This document shows, piece after piece, positions 1-12,457 of a DNA stretch of 64,000 nucleotides. The stretch is from assembly GCF_027942865.1 (NCBI RefSeq), contig NC_134524.1, positions 19,831,536-19,895,535 on the forward strand, written 5' to 3'. Position 1 is the stretch's first letter, and every line of letters starts with the position of its first letter. Source of the stretch: Odontesthes bonariensis (Eukaryota; Chordata; Actinopteri; Atheriniformes; Atherinopsidae). The notes under the pieces were generated by a model, which saw only the letters and a list, made by a program, of their open reading frames with translations, made no database searches and was not told the origin of the DNA. A program made the translations under genes and the position numbers.

Positions 1-2190
1 AGAGCTTTTGACACTGATTTTCAGTCCAGGTCTTGTGCCATTTGGAATATCATTTCTGATGAGGCTTCGATGAACAGTAGATGTTCACTTTAGGGCCCCT
101 TTGTCAGTTCTTTGTTGGATTTTTGTCACATTTCCTCAGGACATCACTTACAAATGCCACTCATCTGCTGTGGATTTTTTTTTTTAGGCTTGTCACTTCT
201 TCTTTTGTCCTCCACTTGTCCAGTGTCAGGGGCTTTTTACAGTATTGTTAATAAATCAGAAACTCAACAAATAAGGCTGTTCTGTCAACATTTTGCAGTG
301 TTTTTAGCTGTAATATAACCGTGTGTGTGCTTCCCTACCACTACAAGCTATTACAGCCTGAATTACCTGTGATCATCCATAATTACAGCAAGAAAAAATC
401 AAACGAGCTGGTTTAGCGAGATCTGGATGCGAACCGTTGATTATATGCTAAAGAGTACGGACAGTGCTCTTGTGGGCGATGGATGACATCGAATGTGAAG
501 GATGTGGTATTAAATAAGTAGTCCAAATATGTAGAACAAGTGTTGACTTGCTACTTTTTAAAAAAACCTTCCAGTTACATAAAATAGCTTCAGTGCGCAC
601 AGTATGAACCTTCTACGTGAGCCAAGGATAAATAGGAGGAGCAGTATGAGCTGATTGCTCTGCTAGTTTAGAAATGCTGTGGTATTTTCTTCATCAAAGC
701 CCAAAACAAACAAAGCCAACGCTGTGCTACTCCGCCTAGTTGAGAGTAGAAAACATCAAATCAAATTTATAACATCCTCTTTAATGCAGATGCAAAGCTG
801 GGTACAAGCTACATCTCAGCAAACCTTTGCACTAATCTCAGGTCTATTCTCAGCCACGGACTGACACTGACACATATGGAGAGGGGGTTAGTATACCATA
901 TATGGTAGCAAGGTGTGTTTGTGGCCCTGCATCCAAATAAAGGAACACCCAACGACAACATTGCTTGCAGATATATTTTCAAAACCTTACACTACCTTCT
1001 AGTACATTATGACAGATTATAAAGTACTTCTGAGAAGGTTCCTGAGAATAACTAAAAGGATCTTTACAACATCACAAAGCAGCAGCCCAGTGTAGGCAAA
1101 ACAACAAATCCACATTTTTACATTTAGATTTTCTGAGATGTGTTCGTTGCAAAAAGATGATCTTTAAACTCTGTCGAGCAACTCTTTTTGCTTGCACATT
1201 TATGATGGTTGAAATCAAAACACTGCACATGCAGCGCCACTCCGTGAGCGTTTCTCATGGAAAAGCCAAAGGGTTACATTTGCTCAAATAACAGCCTCCA
1301 CTCCGCTGGAAAAAGATTGGTTCAAGATTTTTGATTGCTGCAGGCAGGGATTTACCCCCCATCAAACCACTGAAGTGAATAAATACTTTCTGCCACAGTT
1401 ACTCTCGTCTTAGAGATAAAAAGGCATTTAAAGGTTGTAGCTGGTCAAGAAGGCTTTAATTCAACAAGATTTTTTTTCACTCCTCGTCAGTTGCACTGGC
1501 TTTACATCATTTATCAAATGAGCATGCTTTGTGTTTAAAGCATTGAACTGTAGCTGTCAGATGAAGTCCGATATCTCCGTCTAAAATGCAGTGAAATAAA
1601 AGCTCTGCAAAGCATGTGAACAAACAAGGACTTTAAAAACTTTCATAAAGGCATTGTGTGAGCAATTACAGTTTTCCTAGCTGATGCCCAAATACTTATC
1701 AAATGTTTAATTCATTTAACTTTTCTATCAATTTTGCACGCTGCAAAACACAAACATTGTCCCTGTTTTGTGATGTTGCTGAACATTTTGAGTCATCCAG
1801 CTTGGAGCGCACATCAGGAAATGTGAATTATTGTTTAAATCCTGACAGCACTAGCGACTGTTGCTCACCCCTCATGTCTGGTCTTGTCCGGGATAGTAAG
1901 TGAGTCTCTGTGAAAACCTGTTACCCTCGCGCCACACTCCCACTCTTTTCTGCGTAATGTTGATACATCGAACGGATACAAAACGGAGTGCGATATAAAA
2001 CATGAAGGCGAGGGCCTTTTTTAGTCAGAAATCTCTAAAAATCTTGCAAAATAATTTTGTTAATTTGAGCAGTCTCAATGGTATCTTAACTGTTATCTGT
2101 CTGAAGTTTAAGTGGTTGCTTAGCATGGAGAAATAAAAGCAATAAGTGAAGCCCTTGACAAAATCATTTAACAACCATCTCTCTTGGACA
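1..2190. other. Intergenic DNA upstream of the first GPCR
   Basis: I see no coding region or recognisable repeat. The only useful signal is at the right edge: a pyrimidine-rich tract ending in ggacag at about 2191, just before the receptor start codon. This could be the acceptor of a 5'-untranslated intron. Confidence 0.5.
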
Positions 2191-2200
2191 GGTAACAAAA

Positions 2201-3655
2201 ATGTCTCAAACTAACTCGACTACAGACAACATTAACGAGAACATTGTGGACAATCATACTGCCACCACGATGGGGGCCCTTATCCTCTCCATGGTCTTCC
2301 TCTTGGGATTACCCGGAAACCTGTTTGTCATCTGGAGCATCCTGGCCCGAGCCCGAAAGCAGTCCGTCACCACCCTGCTCATCCTCAACCTCGCTATCGC
2401 CGACGGCTCTTTGATGGCTCTCACCCCGTTCTTCATCGCCTACCTGGTTTTGATGAACTGGATGATTGGGAATGTGATGTGCAAGATCATCTTCTACCTC
2501 TGTTTGGTCAACATGTACGCTTCCATACAGCTCATCATGCTGATGAGCGTCTACAGATTGGTGTCGGTCCTATGGCCGCAGCGCATCAGCACCATCACCG
2601 GCCACAGGACCATCGTACGTGTGCTGGCGGTGGTGTGGGTGTTGGTAATGGTCGCCTCTGTTCCAGCGCTTATGTTCCGAGAAGTGAGGAGCAAAGGGAA
2701 TTCCTCGGCCTCGGTTTGTGACTCATACCACGATAAAAACAGTGACGTGAGTGAAGAAGAACTCGATGAATGCCATCTTACTATAAGTAACTAGAAAACA
2801 TTTTCCTCAAATGTTCTGTACTCTCTCCCATTTTCTACTGTATTTCTAATGCACAGGTGATTATACAGTACACCGTGGAGCTTGTGTTTGGATTTCTAAT
2901 CCCCTATGGGATCATCCTAGTCAGCTACATTTGCATCTTACGGCGGATCCGACAGACCAAATTCCGTCGCCGCATTCGCAGTGAGAAGCTCATCCTGGCC
3001 ATCGTGTTGACCTTCTGCCTCTTTTGGCTGCCCTACCATGTGATCAACATGGTGCAAGTATGTCACATTCTTCAAAGCTAGATGAGCTGCTGAGCGCAGA
3101 GTTTGCTCGGAATGCGGTTATTCAAATTCAATCAACATTGACTGTTTTTGTATCCTACTCAGGTTACATGGGCTGTGTGTCCAGAAGGTGCAATGAAAGC
3201 AAGGTTAGTGATGAAACAATGTCATTTCTATGAATCTTATTTATTAACATTCGAACAGGAACCAATATCAGCCATCAAGATGTAGATTAGGGAGGACTTT
3301 CTTTTTCATAATTGATCTTGAATTTAATGCTCTGTTCACATTTCCTTCCTCCAGACTGGCTAAAATATGGCAAAGGAGTCGCGCTGTCACCTCTGCCATC
3401 GCCTTCATCAGCAGCTGTGCCAACCCGGTGCTCTACTTCTTCGCAGGGAAGTCCTACATCAGACGAGAAGGACTTGCATTCATGGCTCGCTTATTTGAGG
3501 GCACAGGGCTGGACCCCAGCAGGAAGAGCCAACAGAACAGCCAGAACAGCCGTGAAAAAGACAAAGAGGCAGAGCTTGTTACACTGAAAGACAAAGATCA
3601 AGACTCTACCACAAACTCAAGCTCAAACATCAAACCAGTGAAAAATTATAAATAG
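2201..3655 (+). CDS. Leukotriene B4 receptor-like GPCR (BLT2-type position)
   Basis: Rhodopsin-family receptor predicted to sense leukotriene-type lipids at the plasma membrane. Coding exons by splice signal and phase are 2201-2746, 2857-3057, 3163-3203 and 3355-3655, giving 362 residues. Visible landmarks: TM1 GLPGNLFVIWS (residues 36-46), TM2 LNLAIAD, a TM3 cysteine in VMCK (about 94), an extracellular-loop-2 cysteine, TM6 FWLPYH and TM7 NPVLY (about 286-290). The intron after TM6 is at the same place and phase as in the next receptor. Exon 3 is a 41-nt microexon in extracellular loop 3. Oddity: the DRY position reads V-Y-R (117-119), so the acidic residue is lost. The tail is rich in Lys, Asp and Ser. 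It sits upstream of and parallel to the BLT1-like gene, as LTB4R2 does in mammals, but I do not assign a symbol. It could be a fish-specific LTB4R paralogue. Confidence 0.85.
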
Positions 3656-4169
3656 AGGACGCACGAGGCAACAGGCCTGATGTTGGTACCGCTGGAACCG
3701 TAAACCATTCAGAGTTTTAAATCTACCTTCCGTCCAATCACAGAAAAAGTTTTGGGTTTTTAGCAATCTCTGATGCACAGTCCGTTCCTGCTAATTGACA
3801 GCAGCATCGACCACAAATGATTCAACTGCTGTCTGCCATGACTCAAAATCAAATGTAACGTCATGCTGTTGTAACAACATGTTTGCTCCTGGAGGCACCA
3901 TGAAATGGAGCTGTTGTTTTATGTTAATCAAGATGTGTGGGCCTAACTCTGGTCTGAAGAAAAAGCAGCGGAGCTTAATCCGCGATGCTCACACTCGTCT
4001 CCACCAGCAGACCCCTCGTGGATGGTGCCAAAGTCTTGACTGTATGTCCACTTATTTTTCATTTGCAACGCAATTCGTCATATTTTGCTTCAAATGTTCA
4101 TAAAGACTGTGGCTTGCGCAGTAGTTATAAGGCGAGTTGAGAATTGACATGAAAAGACTACATTTTACT

Positions 4170-4175
4170 AATAAA
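4170..4175 (+). terminator. Candidate polyadenylation signal of the first GPCR
   Basis: AATAAA lies about 515 bases after the stop codon, followed within about 20 bases by an A-rich tract. No gene on this strand intervenes. Position and hexamer only; no transcript evidence. Confidence 0.45.
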
Positions 4176-5436
4176 ATGCATGCTTTTTAAAAAAAAAATA
4201 ATAATTTGAATTCTCTCTCGGTTCCTGTGTTATGTTTAAAGAGATGTGTGGAATCTTTTATCACCTTCCGTCTGAAAAGGTCAATTATTCCTTCCGCCTC
4301 TTTAAGACACCTCAGAAACAATGGCAGAAAAGCCTGGACTACACCTATTTGTGTCTCCAATGGGTAAGAATTTGGAATGGATTTGGGGTTAAAAACCTTT
4401 TAGGAGACTGTACAAGAACAGTAAAGGCTATAACGCTACCAGGGGTAGAAAAGCGTGTATCATTTTTGGGCAATCTATTGGCAGAAATGAAGCGATGCCT
4501 GCGAGCTGGTTCAGGCAGGCAACTCAAGCTGCTCTGCTGCCTCTCACAGGAACTGCCACTCCCACTCTACATGCCACTCATCATCAAATGTGTGTCTAGG
4601 TCTAGGCGGTCTATTTAAGCTGCAGTTGCTATTTGCTTTCTGCCTGCTTTTCAGCCCCTCCACCATCCCAGCATCCACCTGTGGGCTCCAGTTTCCTCCA
4701 GAATCCTGTAGGATTCAGTGTATATCTGCAATTTACAATGAATGTCACCAGATGTCACTACACCCTGCAAACTGGACCTTTAATTGTTTAATCTATTCGT
4801 GTTGTAGCCACTTGAGGGCAGTGGTGAGCATATTTGCAGATAGTCTCTTCACAAAACCACCACCTCAACTCTCGGAATTTGAAGAGTTTCAATGTGTGAA
4901 ATAATTTGGATCATATCTGTAGCAAATTATATACAGTGTATCAAACTCATATAGTGTTCATAGTTATATGCACTATGTGTGTTTACCTCACTTAGTGTTG
5001 AACTCACAATATCTTAACATCACCACCTGATAAAATCCTGTGTCCTTCTGCTGACCTGTTGTGTTACACATAAAGGATCTAAGGGTTTTGGCAATAGATC
5101 CTATTGAAGGAGGCTGCCACTGTAAGGGGTTGCTGTTGCCATGTGGGGGTGTGACACAAAAATGTTTGCATTGAGCCTCAAGCAATTACAGCTGTAAATG
5201 TCTTGGGATATTTCTCTTTGAGATTGGAACATCCAGCTCTGGGATCCCCCCCTCCCCCATAGCTCAAGGCAAAACTACTAAAGCTCCTTCAAGCTATATG
5301 AGTTCATCTGTTGTAAAGTGATCTTTAATTCATGTGACAAATTCTTGTTCAAACTGCAGTCTTCGCTTGGAGTAGGTCATTCCAAGACATTTACAGGTTG
5401 CCTTTAAACCACTCCAGCGTTGCTTTAGCTGGAAGC
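4176..5436. other. Intergenic DNA
   Basis: No convincing gene. Short open frames here (for example 4232-4618) lack domain-like composition and have no splice partners. Confidence 0.4.
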
Positions 5437-6133
5437 TTAAAGGGATAGTTCGCCTCTTTTGACATGAAGCTGTTTGACATCCCATATTAGCAATATCATT
5501 TATGAACATTGACCTACCCCCCGCTGCGTCCTGTGAGCCGAGTTCCAGCCTCGTTTTGGCGTTGACGAAAGTAGTTCGGCTAGTTGGCTGGGGCTTAAAA
5601 AAATAAAGCGTCTTGCTTCTCAAAACAATATGCGTTCAAAAGAGTAATACATTAGCATCACAAAATCGTCCATCCAGAAAAAGTCAGACCTCACATCGCT
5701 TGGCGCTATTTCTCTCTCCCTTCGTATCACTGCGGGCTGTGTAAACTGTGCAGACCGAAGTGCAGACCGAGCAGTCCCCTGCTTCCGAGCAGCAAACACA
5801 GTAACAGGTGCGGCTATCGCTAGGTGGCTGGACGCATTGATATGAAGGGAGGCAAAAAAAGCGCCAAGCGATGTGAGGTCTGACTTTTTCTAGATCGACG
5901 AAAAAGTCAGACCTCAAGAGTCGACACTCTTTTGAACGCATATTGTTTTGAGAAGCAAGACGCTTTATTTTTTAAGCCCCAGCCAACTAGCCGGACTACT
6001 TTCATCAACGCCAAAACTCGGCTGGAACTCGGCTCACAGGACGCAGCGGGGGGTCAGTCAATGTTCATAAATGATATTGCTAATATGGGATGTCATACAG
6101 CTTCATGTCAAAAGAGGCGAACTATCCCTTTAA
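5437..6133. mobile_element. TTAA-flanked foldback MITE
   Basis: TTAA at 5437-5440 and 6130-6133 bound an almost palindromic element. The left arm starts AAAGGGATAGTTCGCC and reappears inverted at the right end (GGCGAACTATCCCTTT). Each arm is about 210 bases, and inner parts (around 5690 and 5870) also pair. A TTAA target site with no coding capacity suits a non-autonomous piggyBac- or Kolobok-type element. Confidence 0.85.
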
Positions 6134-6389
6134 GACTGTTCTCGTGCTCTGGAAGAATGAAGCATGTCTTCCTTGAGAATTTGCATGTATTTAGCATCAT
6201 CATTGTATATAGCATATCTCCAAGGCCCTGAAGATGGTGAATATTGCCACAGCATGATGCTGCAACCACCACGCTTCACTGATGGGACGGTGCTCTTGGG
6301 ACGATGAGTGTTAATCCCACCATTGAACTCTTTATTACTTCTTTGATTAATGTCCTGACGTATATATAGTGATACTGAGTGACACTTAG

Positions 6390-6881
6390 TGTCAGGATCT
6401 GTATTTTTGTTCTGTTTTGTGTCTTTGTGTGTTCCTGAGCTCCATGGGCGTGGCGGCTGCTGACTCCTGCATTTACGCTCCAGTTCCTCCTCTGATCCGC
6501 GCCCAATTGTTGTTTCAGCTTCAGTTGATTCTACGCCGGCCAAGTACCCCAGTGTTCTCTAGTTTAAGTCAAGTTTAAGTCAAGTTGTTCACGGAAAATA
6601 TCTCTAAAGGAATCTTGTGTCTATTTTTCAGTCTTACGGAGAACCCACTCAGCACCAAGGAAAGTCAGTCCAAGTATCAAAGCCTCAAGTAAGTGATCAG
6701 TACAATTTATCCTCTCCCAAAAGCAAAGACCCAGAACTATCACAGAAACAACACTGGACAATGGAGCTCATTAATTTGCACACATACCTTTATTTGCACC
6801 TTTGTAAATAAATCACTTGTCCCTCACTTAGCAGTGGGTCTCAGTCTCCTTCTGGATCCTGCCTACCGGTTAACCGTAACA
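6390..6881 (+). mobile_element. Solo LTR with 5-bp target duplication
   Basis: A 492-bp block begins TGTCAGGATCTG and ends CCGTAACA. It is flanked on both sides by the direct repeat CTTAG (6385-6389 and 6882-6886). TG...CA ends, a 5-bp duplication and an internal AAATAAA near 6807 are the hallmarks of an LTR left after recombination of a Gypsy- or ERV-type retrotransposon. No internal region is present. The family is not identified. Confidence 0.8.
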
Positions 6882-6886
6882 CTTAG

Positions 6887-8906
6887 ATCACATGCACCTG
6901 GACGGAACTGAACAAATAATGTAATCCTTACAAGATTTGTGGTTGGCAGCACCACATCTTGGGAAGACAGAAAAGAACGAGGTGAACTCGGTGATCATTT
7001 TTTGTTCTTTAAAGGTACAGATGAATCAGACTTTGCAAGCCTGAACGGTAATGTTTTCAGTGTAGAAATACAGAATGAAGTAAAACACGACACGTCACAC
7101 GTGTGGATACAGTGGAATACATTATGTCCCTCAACTTGACACAAACAGGCTATGTGGAAAGAGGTAGGCTGTATGCCGTAAAATAGCTGCCAAAAAGTCT
7201 GACACATCACTAAGAACAATGCAGAAGGCAGAGGTAGGATTTAAAACTCTTGTATCAACAAGTTAGACACAGTTTACAGGAATATTCTCCCCCTCACTGA
7301 TTCGCCCTTATGACGGCATCTCATGCTAATCGTTCCTTCATTCCTCCTTTACTGTGAGGTACCAAATCATGTGTGAGTTATTGGTAAAAGTCCGACTTTT
7401 TTTTTTACAAACAGAAAATGTTCAATTTTTTTCCCTCCATTGAATTGGTGTGTCTGTCAGTGTAGTGTAGCACAATTAAATGAATAGAATGAACAATGAC
7501 TTCCTCCAAACACAGTGACCTCAGTCTAGCTTCCTGTAGTCAATGTTTTTTTTTCCCCTCACATGACCCTTCTTACTCAATATATTTAGTTGTTTTTTTT
7601 TTTTCTCTACACACAGAGACTTAAGAGTAGACAGGGGAGTGGATAAGTTTGGTCCACGTGTAAGGGAGACTGAATCTTTTGGAGTGGATTTACCGTTTCT
7701 ACTGACAAAAACAAGATCATCAGGTGAAAGTGAGTTTGAGAAAACAGTTTTGTGTCAGTGGGCCATGTGCGTTTGAAGATTAGAGATTTGAAAGAGGTTT
7801 TAAAAGGATCTTATGTTTTCTCTATGTGCTAATAGCCTTAATTTAATATTAAGAATAATTCAGTAAGAGTTTCCGATGAGTTCTGCATTCAGGTTTAAAT
7901 GGACAACTAACAGAAAATGTTAATCTGTACTGATGAGATTTCAGCTCGAAGGTATGAAAAAGAATAGTTATGCAGCTTGTTATTTTGACTTTTCAGCTTA
8001 TTCACATGTTGTTGTTTTTGGCTCATTACATTTTTTTTGGCTTATTTTTTCATTTTTTATTTTTTTCCCCTTGTCCTGTCCAGCATTATGGCAGCAGAAT
8101 TGTAATCTGAATACCGTTTATACTAAACACATGTGCTATCCCAAGGAAAGCTTTATGAATGTAAAGCTCCCCTTGATGCCCATCAACTCGTCATTTTTAT
8201 TTATTTATTTTTGTTACAATACTTAACATGATATGATAGTGTGATAGTGCCGAACCGGACCGGGGGACAGAGAGAGAGGGAAAGAGAAGAAGAGAAAAAA
8301 GGAACAGAAACATGAAGAGACAAACATAAAAAAACAATGAAAAATCAGACAACCAGCTGCTACACCTATAAAAACAAAACTGAAGACAATTCACGGCTTT
8401 TGTGGGGAATCCAGTCTTAGAAGCACCAGGAGCACCTGTAAGCAGACAAGCAGAGAACAAACACACAAACAAACAAAAAAGCACAAGCAGCAGCAATCTC
8501 ATACAATACACAGGTGACCTTAAACCACAGGACAGCACAACAACTGCTTTTTTTTTTGGCTTATTAACATGTGTTATTTTTTTTATCTCCTCCTTGGAAT
8601 TATTTGGAAGGCCTATTAACAGACAACAGAAACACGTGGCTGAAAACATGATCTGTCGAGGCTTAAACTCAACTGTGTGTTTTTGATGGTTGGATGCAGT
8701 TCTGCTCTCCACCATGTTCAATTCAAAGTGTAGAAAAAAGTGCGAAAAGTTTTGAAAATGGCACAACATCTTGCAGCACTGTCGTATTATTCACATTTCA
8801 CAAATGTTTGACGCAACATCCTGTTTCCTGCCCTTCTCTCGTTTTAAAGGTTGTGTCAGTTTCACAGCTGCTGATACCGAGCTCACATTCCTCAGAGGTT
8901 TTATCG
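6887..8906. other. Intergenic DNA between the two GPCR genes
   Basis: No gene recognised. It has T-rich tracts (7390-7600, 8030-8070) and a purine-rich repeat-like stretch at 8255-8340 on the plus strand. The promoter and any 5' exon of the next receptor should lie in its right half, but I cannot place them. Confidence 0.4.
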
Positions 8907-11900
8907 ATGGCATCCAACATAAACTCCACCACCTCTACCTCCTTCCAGCAGTCCTCCCCTGCCTCCTTCTCTCTGCCCATCTCGGTCTCAGCATGGGTCG
9001 GTATCGTCATTCTGACCATGGCGTTTTTGCTGGGCTTCCCTGGGAACCTGTTTGTCGTTTGGTCGGTGCTTTGCCGAGTGAAGAAGCGCTCCGTGACCTG
9101 TTTGTTGGTGATGAATCTGGCTGCAGCCGATGCCTTTGTGCTGCTCAGTGCCCCTCTTTTCCTGCGATACCTGGCTGGAGGACGGGGCTGGGAGTTTGGC
9201 TCAGCAGCATGCAAGCTGGTGCACTACTTGTCAAATGTGAACATGTACGTGTCCATCTACCTCATCTGTCTGATGAGCATGGACCGCTGGCTGGCTGTCA
9301 CCAGGCCTTTTGTGTCCCAGAGAATGAGAACCAAGCGCTCCCTTTTGGTTCTCCTGCTGGGGGTCTGGGTGTTGGCGTTCGTCCTGTCTCTGCCGATGCC
9401 GTTCTATCGCAGGTGAGACTCTGACTACACCCACATGAACCTATTATTTCTAAATGTGAAACGTTTCTTCTTCTTTTTTTTTTATGGTTGCTGCAAAGTG
9501 ATTTTAATGAGAAGTTCCTAATAGCTTGAATCACTTTCACGGGCTTGCTGAGACCTTTAAACGACATGACATCACAGTAGTAGAGCGCATGGAGTGGATA
9601 CTGGTTGGATACATTGCCAGTGACCGATTTGATTTGGTGTGATTGGATTCTGATTCAGCTTTTAATGTTTGCTTAACAGATTTATTCATTTTCTCATCTA
9701 AATCAAGTCATTTCTGTAAACATGGCATTGGTTAGCTGCGGTCAGAAAAGAGAACTACATTATTTCTGGTATGTGGCAAAAAAAAATCTCTTGTTTGGCT
9801 TCATTCTTTATTTTGATGCGCAGATTTATCAGTGAAATATTTTTTTAATTTGGCATCCTTCACCATAGCTTTAATGTTGCTAACCTGTTTGTGACAGGAA
9901 AGCTGTCACTGTCATAACATAAGCGTTACCATAGCAACCAATTGGGCAATAGATTATATTTGCTGCAAGATTGTGGTTTTCAAAGAACTTGTTTTTTTTA
10001 TATTGTGTGCTGTTATTGAGTTTGCCAGTTTCCACTGTTCTCACTTGGCTGAGTTGCTGTTTATCTGTCACTGGTGCAATAATGGTGCAGGCTCACTCTT
10101 GCACTTTACTAACACCTTTTTGTGGAAATTTCACACTTGTTGTGTAAGCAGTACCTCAGGACTTCAGTGAACTCATATCAAACAAGGAAATTGTTCAGCC
10201 GATTTATAGTGTTTGATTTGATTCAGAGGTTCCTCTTCAAATGCAATTACAATTTTAGCATCAAAATTGGGTTAATTTTGCTTTAGTTAAACTTTGCACA
10301 TCTACAACCAACCACTGCCACCTTCATCTAACATATAGCTAGGTAATTCTGCCGCCTCTTTCCTGCTAATGCATTTTGTTTGAATGCCAGAATTTACAGA
10401 ACAACTCAACTCCCAATTTAAATTCCAAAGAGAAGAATAACACATTTCTTTTATTGACCCAAGTTTACATGATGGGCTACGTATGTGAAAATATAGCTGA
10501 AGTTACCACTGGTGGATTAGATTGTGACAAATATACACAGATAGTGAAATGAGGAAACAATTGACAAGTTTAGTGTGCAGCCGTGGCCTAGTGGTTAGGG
10601 AGGTGGACTTAAGATCAGAGAGTTGTAAGTTCAAATCACACCATTACCTCTCCCCACACCTCTATCCATGGCTGAAGTGCCCTTGAGCAAGGCACCTAAC
10701 CCCACATTGATACCCTGTATCTAAATAGCTGTAAGTCGCTTTGGATAAAAAGCGTCAGCTAAGTGTAATGAAATAATGAATAATAACAATGAACTGATGT
10801 GAAGAGATGATCTCATGTTACTATTAAACTTAGTGAAATAAGTGTACAACTTCCCCTTAGTGGACAGCACATGTCCACTAAGGGGAAGTTGCCTTGCATG
10901 CTTAGTTTATTTGGTTCGGGTGAAAAAAACTGATTTGAGCTGATTCAAAGGAAACTAATTACCCTTCATATTAAACTGGATACTTTTCTTTGGTATAACA
11001 AAACTCACTACACATGCTTTGCGCTCAATTGAAAATATAATAGAAGTGCATAGTAGTAAATGGAAGCTCCACACATCCAAACACGGTCGCTGCCTCTAAA
11101 CCTTACCTCTATATTAGTGCAATTTAAATCATTGTTAAAAACTCATCTCGTTTCCTCACCCTTCCCTTTTATTTCCCAACTTGATCACCTCTGTAATTCT
11201 TATATTTTCTGTCTTTTTTTGTTTTTATGGTTGTTGTATTCTATTTCTGTGAAGCGTTTCGGTTAAAACGTGCTGTTGTAAATAAAGGTGACTTGACTTG
11301 ACATGTGATGGGAAGGGATGTTTGGTTTTGAAAAGTTGCTGGCTCATTCCGTTCCTATTTGTCTGAATCTCCCACTGTCTCTCCAACAGTAACTTGAAGA
11401 AGATACTGAAAAACAACATCACCTTGAGCTTTTGTGTCCCATACCACTGGCAAAGTGTAGGCCACCAAGTCTTCCAATACCTGTTTGAGACCATCATGGG
11501 CTGCCTGGTGCCATTCTCACTCGTCAGCTCCTGTTACACCTCAGTCATGTGTCGCCTTCAGACTGCCAAGTTCCAGCGCAGAGGACAAGGCAGCCGCCTG
11601 ATCCTGCTGATCATCTGCACTTTTGCAGTATTCTGGCTGCCTTATCACATTGTCAACATAATTGAGGTGATTCTATTTAACTACATAAGATATAAACTGT
11701 TACTGACTGACCTACATTTTCAGACAAAATTGGTTTCTATTGTTCCAATCCAGCCTCTGATTTCTCCTCTTGCTCCCTCAGGTGGTTGGTCGTTTGCTGG
11801 GAAGCAGTTCAGTGATCAAGGCTGCTAGTACAGCCCGGCCCAATGTTACAGCGTTTGCCTACTTCAGCAGCGCAGTCAACCCTATCCTCTACGTGTTCGC

Positions 11901-12147
11901 CGGCAGCTCCCACATCCGCCAGGCTGGGCTCAGCTTCATGGGCAAGCTCTTCGAGGCCACCAACTCTGAGAGCAGATCCACTTCCACCTTCAACCGCAGC
12001 TCGTCAAGGGACGAGAGCTCTGTTCTATACACGCTGTCGGTTAAACTCGGGAAGCCATTCAAAGGAAAGAGCAAGGACAGGAGCAGCAGTGTTGCCGACA
12101 AAGAGCCTGAGCTCAAGACGCTGGCAACTGTTCAACAGCTAGAATAA
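8907..12147 (+). CDS. ltb4r: Leukotriene B4 receptor 1-like GPCR
   Basis: Predicted high-affinity leukotriene B4 receptor that drives leukocyte chemotaxis through Gi. Coding exons are 8907-9412, 11390-11666 and 11782-12147; phases match and give 382 residues. Landmarks: Ser/Thr-rich N-terminus with N-glycosylation sequon NST, TM1 GFPGNLFVVWSV, TM2 LAAADAF, TM3 disulfide cysteine (about 102), intact DRW (126-128) followed by LAVTRPFVSQRMRTK, TM6 FWLPYHIVN and TM7 NPILY (294-298). The RPFVSQ-RTK segment after TM3 is the strongest BLT1-like feature. The Ser-rich tail (FNRSSSRDESS) is a probable phosphorylation region. The exon is opened by the first ATG before the conserved TM1. The 1.98-kb first intron carries a SINE, a LINE end and a perfect hairpin. 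Confidence 0.88.
10577..10790 (+). repeat. tRNA-headed SINE
   Basis: Starts GCAGCCGTGGCCTAGTGG (A-box-like) with AAGTTCAAATCA (B-box-like) 45 bases on. The widespread fish body follows (CCTTGAGCAAGGCACCTAAC, then TCGCTTTGGATAAAA) and it ends in an ATGAAATAATG-type tail. It is intronic in the ltb4r-like gene. Confidence 0.85.
10847..10891. repeat. Perfect 19-bp hairpin
   Basis: The arm CAACTTCCCCTTAGTGGAC is followed by the 7-base loop AGCACAT and its exact reverse complement. It is intronic, with no mismatches in 19 pairs. It may be a tiny foldback relic or a structured RNA segment. Confidence 0.75.
11060..11302 (+). mobile_element. LINE 3'-end fragment
   Basis: It encodes a degraded LINE C-terminal motif (QFKSLLKTHLV) followed by an untranslated end, GTAAATAAAGGTGACTTGACTTGAC. 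A short tandem tail is typical of L2/CR1-like fish retroposons. 5'-truncated. Confidence 0.7.
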
Positions 12148-12334
12148 CACCTAGCTGTTTTACGTGGACAACGTTCCAAAATCTATGAACTACCTATACA
12201 AAGACATTATCATTTTTGAGTATGTACTTCCATTGAGCTTTATTGTATTGGGTTTTAACTGAGCATGTTGTTCATCCAATCATGAAACAGCACGAAGTTT
12301 ATATAAAAAGTTTATAACTGTACATATGTGTGTG

Positions 12335-12455
<121 letters not shown>

Positions 12456-12457
12456 AT

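Noticed and set aside
4232..4618. 128-codon open frame
   Set aside because: No domain-like pattern, no splice partners, no start context; probably chance.
10577..10650. Possible tRNA gene
   Set aside because: A/B-box-like sequence belongs to a SINE head; the 3' part continues into the SINE body and not into an acceptor stem.
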